Part shown: in pieces, positions 33,490 through 43,719 of the stretch | Numbering within the stretch: position 1 is the stretch's first letter | How the letters are laid out: each line of letters starts with the position of its first letter | DNA from: Cytidiella melzeri | Lineage: Eukaryota; Basidiomycota; Agaricomycetes; Polyporales; Irpicaceae | Direction: 5' to 3' | Assembly (NCBI GenBank): GCA_022592445.1 | Contig: JABYQR010000049.1 | Location: 1 to 64,000, forward strand | DNA length: 64,000 nt | Program-made: the position numbers and the translations under genes | Notes under the pieces: model-generated | The model's database searches: none | Told to the model about the DNA's origin: nothing | What the model saw: only the letters and a program-made list of their open reading frames with translations

Positions 33490-34823
33490 TGGACAACCGA
33501 CACAAGTACCCTCCGCAGGCTTTCAAACTGGGGGCAATCACAAGGGACATGGTAAGTGAGGTGATAAAAACGCTGAAACGGTACAAGGCAGCCAGTATTG
33601 ACAACTTCCCGAACAAAGTATACGTGAACTGCAGCAAACTACTTGTCCCCTACCTCCACAGGCTCTTCGAGGCCACGTTCCTACTCAAAATCTACCCCAA
33701 GGCCTGGAAGACGTCCAAAACAGTGGTGCTGAGGAAGCCGGACAAGAAAGACTACACACTTGCGAACGCGTACCGACCAATTGCCCTACTCCCGTGCATT
33801 GCCAAGATCCTAGCAGCGTGCGTCACGCGGATCCTCACCATCTAAGCAGAAGAACTCCGTCTCATCTCTGACAACCACTTCCTGGGGAGACCTGGACGCA
33901 CCACCACCGACTCGCTTCACTACGTCACTTCCACCATCAAAGCCGCTTGGAGAAAAGGTGAGGTAGCCTCAATCCTGTTCCTGGATAACAAAGTGGTGTT
34001 CCCCAGTGTCACCCCCGAACAGCTATTCCACAACATGCGCAATCTCAGATTCCCCAGGGAGGCCACGGACTGGATAGGTAGGAAAATGACGGGACAGAAG
34101 GTGATACTCTGTTTTGACGACTACCAATCTGACCCTTTTGACATTTGAGGAGGACTAGACCAGGGCTGTCTGACGTTGGTCATATCGTACCAGAGCTACA
34201 CTACCGGAGCCCTGAACAATGCAGATCCGAGAAAGGGAGTATACGCCACAGGTAACATAGACGACGTGGCAGTGATTGTGGTGGGCGCGGACTTCACGGA
34301 GACACACGCCAAGCTGCGGGAATACATGGTAAGCAAAGGGGGGCCTTCAAGTGGGCAGAGACACATCACACACACTTCTCGCTTGAGAAATTCGGACTCC
34401 TTAACTGCAAACGCACCCTCAAACACCTGGGGCCCGCGCTAGACCTAGGCCAACATGTCATACACGCCTCCAAATGACACCTTTTCCTCGGGCTCCAGAT
34501 TGACCACCAACTACGCTGGACAGAGCAAATTGTGAGAGCAGTCGGGAAAGGTCAGCGCTGGGTGGCGCTATTCCGGTGCATGTGCGGGTCAAAACACGGC
34601 GCTCACGTTGCCGCTTTTTCTTCGCTCTATCACCCATTATATTCTACTAATTAAATACCAGTCAACCTCTCCTCCCCAGCACGCATGGCAAACTTAGGTT
34701 CATCCCAGTACATTTGTAATAGACAGCACGAGACAGACCATAGAGTATATGTACGCGATTAGGGTAGTGTCTACCATAGGCCTTCGGCCTCAAGGACAAT
34801 AAATGAAGAAGTCAAAAAAAAAA
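33490..34823 (+). mobile_element. 5'-truncated LINE (non-LTR retrotransposon), 1.33 kb
   Basis: It encodes part of a LINE-type reverse transcriptase: MVSEVIKTLKRYKAASIDNF, TVVLRKPDKKDYTLANAYRP, LPCIAKILAA, the motif GGLDQGC, and an IDD box (GNIDDVAVIVVG). It ends in GACAATAAATGAAG and an A tract (34814-34823). A 10-bp target-site duplication, ATCAATCTTT, flanks it (33480-33489 and 34824-34833). The 5' truncation, A tail and variable-length duplication are the classic products of target-primed reverse transcription. Stops at 33843 and 34146 make it inactive. Confidence 0.93.
33519..34430 (+). pseudogene. LINE reverse transcriptase fragment
   Basis: The palm and fingers motifs are present over ~300 codons with in-frame stops (after ACVTRILTI at 33843-33845 and before GGLDQGC). 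The upstream endonuclease is absent because of the 5' truncation. The first residues of the open frame, from 33411, belong to the host element and not to the LINE. Confidence 0.85.
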
Positions 34824-34833
34824 ATCAATCTTT

Positions 34834-35590
34834 GAGAAGACCTTAGCCTTGCTTAACGAATTGATTAAATTGTTTATGCGAGGTATGGGGTACCGGTTTT
34901 TCACCGTGATGTCGTTCAGTTTTTGGTAGTCTTGCACAAGTCGCAACGAGCCATCTTTCTTCTTGACGAAGAACACAGGTGCTGCAATCGGACTTTTTGA
35001 TTTGCGGATATAACCTTTTTGGAGTTCCTCTTCGATCCATTGATCTAGAGAATTTTTTTCCATTGGAGACAGCAGGTATAGTTTAGCCACTTTGGGAAGA
35101 GAGGCACCTTCCTCAAATTTGATCGCGTGATTGTACGGTTTGCGTAACGGCATGCGCTCTGATTCTTTCTTTGAGAAGACGTCACCAAATTCCTATAGAT
35201 ATTTCGGTACTAATGGCTTCCAATTGACGGATTCCTGTTCATCAAAGCCGTCTTCAAATCCCTCATCTTCCTTTCCAGAAAGTTCAGCGATTATTTCTGC
35301 TATTTCTGGGTCTTCTGGATCGTCTAAGTCGATCCAGTGGATGTGAGGGTTGTCCGGGTCGACACTTCCTATTCCCTCCAGGTTGTCTGACACCGAACGT
35401 CCCTTAGGTAACTCAAGCTCATCGATCTCTTCTTGAGTTACAGTGATGTTTTTACGAGCTCTTGGGGCACAGAGTTCAGGACATCTGGTAAATCTCCACT
35501 TGCCATTTGCCAAATCTATCTCCGGATTGTAGCGGCGTAAGAAGGTCATCCCAATAATCATTTGTTTACTACCGAGATCAGTAACGAGCA
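34834..35590 (-). pseudogene. RT N-terminus and protease-RT linker of A3
   Basis: This continues the RT on the other side of the [39 protein letters not shown], then the acidic linker ELSGKEDEGFEDGFDEQ and the end of the protease with IIGMTFLRRYNPE. A change at ~35193 breaks the frame. It is cut on the right by the solo LTR. Confidence 0.85.
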
Positions 35591-36346
35591 TGACACGGAG
35601 ACAGGGCTCGACGTGACAAACAGGGACACGATGTGGATGACGACGAGGAGGTGGTGGCAGGCGTGAAGCACAATGTGTTCACCAGCTATCAAACTTATTC
35701 AGAAAGCTAGCCCAGTAAAGACCAAGTTAGATTGATACTACCCGCTATGTAGTACAAGAGGGGGTTTGCTTACCTAGCCCAGTAAAGACCAAGAGGTCGA
35801 GATGGGGGCTATGAGTGTACATGCAGCTGCTTATATAGACTTCAGGGACCTGTGCACAGACCATGTTAAGGGCAGGCTTTGCAAGAAGCCATGTGAACGA
35901 AGAACAAAAGAACTACCTAAAGGAGAACAATAGCTATTGTCTAGACCTTGCCAAGAACTCTACTCGTGAGAGAATCTATCTAAAAGGAGACCAACTATTG
36001 TATTCCATTCCCACACCTGTGAGAACATCCTTCCATAAAGAGAACAATAGGGAAAGAACAAAAGGAGTCCATGTGGACAGTATCTATGACGTCAAACCCT
36101 AGCTATGGGCTGAGCCATGTGCTTGTAGCCATGTGGTCTTACTTAAGCTAAGTCACATGCCAGTGTGACGTAGTAGCAAGTAATGTGACCGTGTGGAGCA
36201 TCTAAGCCACGTGATACGGGCGCTTAATAGACGTGAAAAGGGAGTTTATGCAGAGAAGGTTGCAACTGAGCTGCAGCCCAGAGTTTTACAGATAAAAACA
36301 AGAGGTAAATTGCGAAAATTAAGGGCTAGTCAGGCCATCCATGACA
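35591..36346 (-). repeat. Solo LTR (756 bp) with 5-bp duplication GAGCA
   Basis: It begins TGACACGGAG and ends CCATGACA, giving TG...CA ends. GAGCA flanks both sides (35586-35590 and 36347-36351), and removing the insert restores the protease sequence of the other copies exactly. There is no internal region. Orientation is inferred as minus from similarity of layout with the element D LTR. It probably formed by LTR-LTR recombination. Confidence 0.9.
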
Positions 36347-36351
36347 GAGCA

Positions 36352-36796
36352 TGTGTTGTCTTGCTCTGTGCAAACCTATTTCTAGGTATGCACATACTGA
36401 GTGAGTGATTTGACCATCTTTGTTGGGAGTACCATCAACGTTGATGACGTTGAACGGTGATGCCAGTTGATTTGTGACCAGATTGTTACTTTCAACCACT
36501 GACTTACTGATGAACGTGGTTGTGGCTCCTGAATCTACCAGAGCTTCGACCTGCACTTTTTTTCCGTATACCCAAATTGTAACCGGTAGAAAAAATGAAT
36601 TCTTAGAACGCGCTACATTTTTGACAGTATCTACGTTACAAAGATTGAGGGTATCTGGGCCTAAGCAATCATGTTCGCAGGAAGTCACATGATGCTTCGG
36701 AAAAATCCTTGCCCTTGGTCGGCTTTTTTCCTTTGACCTTGTCAGGGGATGGGTGAGGAGTTGAAGGTTCATCATCTTCGGTTGGAACCTCCTCAA
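36352..36796 (-). pseudogene. Protease N-terminal part of A3
   Basis: This contains EALVDSGATTTFISKSVVE, the aspartic-protease active-site motif, and the upstream CEHDCLGPDTLNLC segment with paired Cys. It is cut by the solo LTR at LHRARQHML. Confidence 0.85.
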
Positions 36797-38156
36797 TATG
36801 AGCCGCCAACTCTAGGCGCGCGGTATTAACGTTTTTTGTCTTAGACGACGAGGCTTTAGGGGTATCTGCCTCGCTGTCTGTCCCTGAGTCCTCGGCATCT
36901 GCTGCCCAAATCTTCTTCGGCGCCAAAGACTTTCCATCCTTCTTCACATCCTTCTTCTTCTCATCGGGCTTCTTTTTCAGGCCGTTGAGGTTACATTTGT
37001 CCGTGTTATGTCCTTTGGACTTGTGAATGTGACAGAACTTCTCCGACTTTTCAGTCGAGTTCACCTCTTTGCCCTTGCCCTTGTTCCACTTGTCGTTCTT
37101 CTTCTTTTTCTTGTCTGCTGCATCCACCTCCATAGGCGTGGACGTGTCCTTCTCCTTTGCAAAGATCTGGCCTTGCGCTTTCTCCGGATAGACCTTCTTG
37201 TGAATGACAAGCAAGAGGTCGAGGAATTGAGGCCATGTGTTAGGGATTTGATTTTCATCTTTCCCAATCATGACGAGCCTTATATCCTTCTCGATGATGT
37301 GCTTGAGTTTGTGAATTAGCAAGTTGTCCTCGTATCCAGGAAGCCTGCCAAGCGTACGGAAGTGTCTTGCGTACTTGACGAAGTTCTTGTGTGCCAGATC
37401 CGTGTTGTTGAACAAGGCATTGAGCTCCTTTCAAGCACCTTCCTTGTCATCTCATTGTCCATATTGTACTTTGAGCTCATTCTCAAACTCTTCCCACGTT
37501 CCAATTGTCTGACCCTTTGTCAGCTTCTTGATCCACGGCTCCATGTATTGAGCCGCTGCGCCTGAGAGCCAGTTCATCGCAACGGCAATATGTTGCCTAT
37601 CTGTAGCAACGTTCTCGTGGACAAGCCACAGAGAGATCTTGTTCAACCACTTGTTGAACTTGACCTTGCCATCGGTGCCGTTGAATTCCGGAGGTTTGCC
37701 AATCTTAGGCTGGCGCAAAGATCCTCCTTGTCCTTGAGACAAGGGAAGCTGATTAATCTGGTTGACCACATTTGTGATCGTTGTTTTGACCATATCCAGG
37801 TCAGTGTCCATCTGCTGGACTTGCGTGTCAGCAGCAGACTGCGAATATAGGTCTTGAGCAACCTTATCCACATATTCCTGGAGGTTATCCTCCAGGAGTG
37901 ACAGCTGGTTGTTCCAGATAAGAACCATCTGATTTATCATGTTGTGAACAATGGTAGTCGTTGCTTCTCCCTCAACTGTGCGAGTAAAGGCCCTTTGGGC
38001 CATGTTGAGGTTATGGAAGATATGCTGCTCAAAGTTCTCAACTGAAGGGTTGTAGACAATCGGCGTGATTTTGCCGAAAGGAACAGAGTGAGTGAGGTTG
38101 GCATTAGCAGCGGGGGCTGCGCTGGATCCGGCATTGGATTGAGTGGCCATTGCTTC
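36669..38156 (-). pseudogene. gag of A3 (best preserved gag)
   Basis: It starts MATQSNAGSSAAPAANANLTHS and reads through the capsid segment to KVQYGQ. Two in-frame TGA codons replace Arg codons around 37430-37455. It is then open to the end through IPNTWPQFLDLLLVIHKKVY, the finger CHIHKSKGHNTDKC and the acidic C-terminus. Apart from the stops the frame is maintained. Confidence 0.88.
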
Positions 38157-38321
38157 TAATTTCTTAGTTAGCAAAGGATAAGCGAAATACTATTTCTAGT
38201 ATAAGAAGAAGAGAAACACCACTTTTCACACATTGAACTCTTGTCAGAGTTGTTTTCACACATTAAATCCTTTTCAGGAAGTTGTCACCGAGTAAAATGA
38301 GGCTTGTCAGCCCATACATTC

Positions 38322-38384
38322 TATTCCATTTCCGCACATACAAAGGCGTTCATGTCGAATAGCCCTTCTAGTAGCTCTAAGATT
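38322..38384 (-). pseudogene. Last ~20 codons of ORF0 in A3
   Basis: The minus strand gives LELLEGLFDMNAFVCAEME and a stop, matching the A1 ORF0 end (FDMNAFVYAETE). It shows that the ORF0 C-terminus and stop are conserved between copies. It is cut at the junction with A4. Confidence 0.75.
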
Positions 38385-38387
38385 ACC

Positions 38388-38624
38388 CAGAAGAAGATTT
38401 GGGCAGCAGATGCCGAGGACTCTGGATCGGACAGCGAGGCCGAGGCCCCTAAGGTTTCGTCGTCAAAAACAAAAAACGTAAATACCGTGCGCCTAGAGTT
38501 GGTGGCTCATATTGAGGAGGTTCCAACGGAAGATGATGAACCTTCGACTCCTCACCCGTCCCCTGACAAGGGTAAAGGGAAAAAGCCGACCAAGGGCAAG
38601 GATTTTTTCCGAAGCGTCTTGTGA
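38388..38624 (+). pseudogene. gag C-terminus of A4
   Basis: It encodes KKIWAADAEDSGSDSEAEAPK and HIEEVPTEDDEPSTPHPSPDK, the acidic end of gag. The N-terminal part is absent because of the inversion junction. Confidence 0.8.
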
Positions 38625-38914
38625 CTCCCTGCAAACATGAATGCTTAGGCCCTGATACCCTCAATCTTTGTACCATAGATACTGTCAAAAATGTAGCGTG
38701 TTCAAAGAATTCATTTTTTCTACCGGTTACAATTTGGGTATATGGAAAAAAAGTGCAGGTCGAAGCTCTGGTAGATTCAGGAGCCACAACCACGTTCATC
38801 AGTAAGTCAGTGGTTGAAAGTAACAATCTGGTAACAAATCAACTGGCATCACCGTTTAACGTCATCAACGTCAACGGTACTCCCAACAAAGATGGTCAAA
38901 TCACTCACTCAGTA
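38621..38914 (+). pseudogene. Protease N-terminal part of A4
   Basis: It contains CKHECLGPDTLNLC and EALVDSGATTTFISKSVVE and ends at the TA where the Tc1-like element inserted. It continues at 40519. Confidence 0.85.
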
Positions 38915-40516
38915 CAGTAGCGGCAAAAAGTCTTGCGACACCGCAAGCGCACAACTCTTTGCTCTCCTTTTGAGCTCAACACTGCTTATTTTATTCAATC
39001 ATTTTTTACACATTGAGTATTGCATGTATAGAATATGTCTACAGTGAAATTAAAAGAGTCTGTCTCGTATATAACACATTGTGCACAATCCGCGCTGTCG
39101 CGACGCTAGGCGCCCGTCACGCGCACGCCCACTATTTGGGTTTGTTTTGTTTTTCGATCTCTCCACTTCACCACTATCGTGCTTTTTTTGATACCACCCA
39201 CTCTCCCAACTCTAGACCACACATATGGTGCAGTGTACCCCTACTAAAAAGGCCCGAATTTGGACTCTGCATAATGAAGGTGTCAGTGTGCCTGACATTC
39301 GCAAGAAAGTCCCCATCCACCGGTCCACCATCTATCGCACCATCCACAAACTATCCCACAACCCTGACTTCTATGCAAACAAGCCCAAGACAGGTTGCCC
39401 TCGCACTCTACAAGACCGCGATCTCCGTCACGCCTCTTTACTCCTGGCACGACAAGAGGCCGCAATGCTACGGACGTGCAGCGCAAGGCATTCCCACAAG
39501 TGGCTGCCCAAACAATGCGTCACAACCTTGCAGAGATTGGGCTGAAGGGATATGTGCGTCGGCGAAAGCCGTTTCTCTCTGTAGCTCATAAGAAGAAGCG
39601 CAAGTGGTGGGCTGGACATGCAACCAGATGGGGGCAGAAAGAGTGGGGGGTAATGGCGTTCTCAGATGAGTCCAAATTCAATTTATTTGGCTCAGATGGG
39701 AGGGAATACTGCCGAAGAAGACAGGGCGAGGAGTTTTTGGACCGGAATGTGCAGAAGACAGTGAAGCATGGGGGTGGGAGTATCATGGTGTGGGGATGCA
39801 TCACTTTGAAGGGAAAAGGAAGGCTACACCGCATTGATGGGAAGATGGATGCAAAGCTTTACTGCTCCATCCTATCAGAGTCCCTTCTGGGCACATTGGC
39901 AGACCAAGATTTGACCTGCCGACAGATCATTTTCCAACAGGACAATGATCCAAAGCACACGTCAAAGCTTGCTACAGCTTGGTTCAAGGAGAACAAGATC
40001 ACTGTATTGCCCTGGCCTCCAAATTCACCAGATATGAATATTCTGGAGAATGTCTGGGACCATCTAGACCGCAAATTACGCGCTCACAAGCAGCAACCGT
40101 CGAATAAGGAGGAGCTGTGGGAGGCATTGCAGGAGGAGTGGGCGAATTTGGATGATGAGTATATCAAGGGATTGTATGAGTCTCTCCCCACTCGTGCAGC
40201 AGAGCTTATGCGGGCAAAGGGGTCCTATACTTGGTACTCATTTTACCAGAATTTTTTGACAAATTTTTACATAGAATAGTCGAGATGATGTGCAATAGTA
40301 GTAGTACAACACGTGGGCGCCTAATGCAGTTTTCGCGCGGATTGTACATAGTTCCTCGCGCACAACGTCAATCAGCCTTTTTCTACTAAGGACACAATTT
40401 TCACATGATAATGAATGTGTGAGAACTGTAACCCAAAACTTTATGCAAAAAATGAGCTCGAACGATGAGAAAAATGTTGCGCGCTCGCGGTGTCGCAAGA
40501 CTTTTTCCCGCTACTG
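38915..40516 (+). mobile_element. Tc1-like DNA transposon (1602 bp, DD34E)
   Basis: Terminal inverted repeats begin CAGTAGCGGCAAAAAGTC on the left and CAGTAGCGGGAAAAAGTC on the right. They match at about 33 of the first 36 positions and are flanked by a duplicated TA (38913-38914 and 40517-40518). The single gene inside is a Tc1-type transposase with one frameshift. Excising the insert restores the gypsy protease sequence. The near-identical ends suggest that this is one of the younger insertions. Confidence 0.95.
39224..40279 (+). pseudogene. Tc1-like transposase (one frameshift)
   Basis: The N-terminal helix-turn-helix part (MVQCTPTKKARIWTLHNEGV ... IHRSTIYRTIHKLS) is open to ~39460. The catalytic part is in another frame, from the segment GRNATDVQRKAFPQ to FLTNFYIE. 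The DDE triad is intact: FSDESKFNLFG, QQDNDPKHTSK, and NSPDMNILENVWDHL with 34 residues between the second Asp and the Glu. Repairing one frame change around 39440-39470 would join the domains. An unseen small intron at that place is the alternative. Confidence 0.88.
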
Positions 40517-40518
40517 TA

Positions 40519-43482
40519 TGTGCATACCTAGAAATAGGTTCGCACAAAGCAAGACAACACATGCTCGTCACTGACCTCGGTAGTAAACAAATGATTATCG
40601 GGATGACTTTCTTACGCCGCCACAATCCGGAGATAGATTGGGCAAATGGCAAGTGGACATTTACCAGATGTCCTGAACTCTGTGCCCCAAGAGCTCATAA
40701 AAATATCACTGTAACTCAAGAAGAGATCGATGAGCTTGAGTTACCTAAGGGATGTTTAGTGTCATACAACCTGGACGGAATAGGAAGTGTCAACCCAGAC
40801 AACCCTCACATCCACTGGATCGACTTAGACAATCCAGAAGACCAAGAAATAGCAGAAATAATCGCTGAACTTTCTGGAAAGGAAGATGAGGGATTTGAAG
40901 ACGGCTTTGACGAACAGGAATCCGTCAATTGGAAGCCATTAGTACCGAAATATCTTTGGGAATTTGGTGACGTCTTTTCAAAGAAAAAATCAGAGCGCAT
41001 GCCGTTACGCAAACCGTACGATCACACGATCGAATTTGAGGAAGGTGTATCCCTTCCCAAAGCGGCTAAACTATACCTGCTGTCTCCAATGGAAAAAAAT
41101 TCTCTAGATCAATGGATCGAAGAGGAACTCCGAAAAGGTTACATCCGCAAATCGAAAAGTCCGATTGCAGCACCTGTGTTCTTTGTCAAGAAGAAAGATG
41201 GCTCGTTGCGCCTTGTGCAAGACTACCAAAAACTGAACAACATCACGGTGAAAAACCGGTACCCCATACCTCGCATCAACGACTTAATCAATTCGTTAAG
41301 CAAGGCTAAGGTCTTCTCCAAGATTGATCTTAGATGGGGATACAATAACGTTCGCATCCGAAAGGGTGACGAATGGAAGACGGCGTTCATCACACACCGT
41401 GGCCTCTTCGAAGCCAAGGTGATGTATTTCGGTTTCAGCAACGCACCTGCGACGTTCCAAGCCATGATGAATGAAATTCTGAGTGATTTGATCTTGGAAG
41501 GACATGTCATGGTGTATCTCGACGACATCCTCATCTTCACTGAAGACAAGAAGGAAAACCGCCGCATCACACAGGAAGTGCTCAAGCATTTACGCAAGAA
41601 CGATCTATTTGCCAAAACGGAAAAATGCTTTTTTGAAAAAGATCGCATTGAGTACCTAGGCATGATCATTTCTCACGGACACATCGAGATGGATCCAGCC
41701 AAACTCACTGGAGTTACTGAGTGGCCGCGACCTGAAAAGGTTAAGCAAGTCCAAGCCTTCTTAGGCTTTGCCAATTTCTATCGGCGTTTCATCAAGGACT
41801 TTGCTAAACATGCGAAACCGCTCACTATTCTGACAAAGAAGGACCAACCCTGGATCTGGAAAGATGCTCAGGAACAGGCCTTCCAAAGTCTGAAACAGGC
41901 TTTTACGTCAGCACCTATTCTGAGGATACCAGATGACGAAAACCCTTTCCGTCTGGAAACAGATGCTAGCGACTTTGCTACAGGAGCAGTATTATCACAA
42001 CTGGACCCAGCTGACAAGCTGTGGCATCCAGTAGCCTTTTACTCTAAATCACTCAACGTCCATAAACGTAATTATGAGATATACAATAAAGAGTTGTTGG
42101 CTATTATCCGTGCCCTGGAAGAGTATCGTCAACATCTGGAGGAACATCTGATTACCGTAGAAATATGGTTGGATCACCAAAACCTGACATATTTCATCCA
42201 GATGCATCACGATCTACCTTCTGCCGGACATCCTGGCAGATGGAAAATGTACGAACTGATCTTGAGAAACTACTGGTGGCCAGGTTTAACCACCGATGTC
42301 AAGAAATATGTGACAGGCTGTGACACATGTCAGTGGATGAAGACTCGTCCGCAACACCCTTACGGACCACTCATCCCTAATCCGGTTCCGGCTGAACCAT
42401 GGGATATCATGACTGTTGATTTGATTACTCAGTTACCGGAGTCTGATGGCTTCAATGCTATCTGCGTAGTCGTAGACTGCCTCACTAAAAGGGCGCACTT
42501 CTTCCCTATCGTAAATGAGTTCTCGGCAAAAGATCTTGCAGCTCTACTCTATGAGAGAGTCTGGACCCTTCACGGGTTACCTTTGCAAATCATTTCCGAC
42601 CGAGGTCCACAATTCGCAGCAGATTTATCCCAAGAATGATGTAAAATGCTAGGGATAGAATCTACAATGACCACTGCATATCATCCGCAAACTGATGGTC
42701 AAACTGAACGAGTTAATCAAACGCTCAAACAGTACCTGCGTTGTTACGTTGATCAACTACACAACAACTGGGCTAGACTGCTCAGCTCGGCTGAGTTCGC
42801 ATACAACAATGCAGCGCATGAGGGAACTAAGCACTCGCCTTTCTACCTCAAATATGGCAGACACCCTAGAGCTGGTCCAACGCTCACTAAGGACCTGAAA
42901 AGGTCTGACATGAATGACATCATGTGGAACCGCTTGCAAGCTCAAGAGCATGCTAAGGCGGCGTTACAACTTGCGGCTGAACGCATGAAATGGTACTATG
43001 ACAAGCACGTTCAGAAGGTCCCCTTCAACAAAGGCGATCAGGCCATGCTAGATCTGAGAGACTACCAAAAATCTGGACATAAGCTGTCAGCCAAGTACTA
43101 TGGTCCATTCAAGATTGCTGAAAAGCTCTCGCCGGTCACATTTAGACTGGAATGGCCCAAACGTTCACCAAGGATACACCCTGTATTCCATGCAAGCAAG
43201 TTGGTACCGTACAACGAACCTGAATTCAAAGGCCAAAAGCTGGAGATGCCTCCGCCAGATATCATAGACGGAGAAGAAGAATACGAAGTCAAGAAGATTC
43301 TCAAGTTAAGACGTACAGGTCGTGCCAAAAAGCTTCAGTATTACATACGCTGGAAAGGCTACGGACCAAACGACGACACGTGGGAAGCTGTAGAAAACAT
43401 CACGCACGCTCAAGAAGCGATCAAGAAATTCTATGACGATCATCCCCGAGCTATACGCTCAGCTACGATTTACTGTGTATAA
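40519..43482 (+). pseudogene. Protease end, RT, RNase H remnant, integrase-chromodomain of A4
   Basis: This is the longest open pol stretch in the window (to the TGA at 42637-42639), with YLDDILIFTEDKK and AFLGFANFYRRFIKDF. At 42194-42197 it jumps in frame from RNase H (HQNLTYF) to the integrase finger (QMHHDLPSAGHPGRWK). About 426 bp are lost compared with A2 at a TCA microhomology. After the TGA, a Trp codon in A2, the frame continues (42646-43482) through integrase (YHPQTDGQTERVNQT), GPF and chromodomain to ATIYCV. Confidence 0.9.
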
Positions 43483-43719
43483 AGTTACGAACAACACACC
43501 AAGGATCATCCACGATCCAATGACGCAACCGAGGAGGGTACGGACTAGACTACCATCAGCCAATGAGGTGATAACCCCGTCAGGGACGTCGGTAGAAGCC
43601 GCTAGAGTCACTCGGAACTGCTTAGGCACCCTCTTGACAATGGTGAAAAAGTGGACTCAATGACCAAGGTGTTTGTTTAAAACTCTTTGCACGGAGTTCA
43701 AAGCAAGAAGGGGGGGTAA

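Larger units (their letters stand above)
29985..38384 (-). mobile_element. Ty3/gypsy family A copy A3, 5' end missing, with two nested insertions
   Basis: On the minus strand this runs from inside ORF0 (38384) through gag, protease, RT, RNase H and integrase-chromodomain to a complete 3' LTR (29985-30655). A LINE fragment (33490-34823) interrupts RT and a solo LTR (35591-36346) interrupts the protease. The 5' LTR, leader and most of ORF0 are absent. At 38384 the sequence switches to copy A4 in the opposite orientation. Confidence 0.93.

Noticed and set aside
33411..33518. N-terminal part of the open frame leading into the LINE RT (MCDERRLPFVTLLDANVIVS)
   Set aside because: This is antisense gypsy RT sequence joined to the LINE by the insertion; the LINE itself begins at ~33490.
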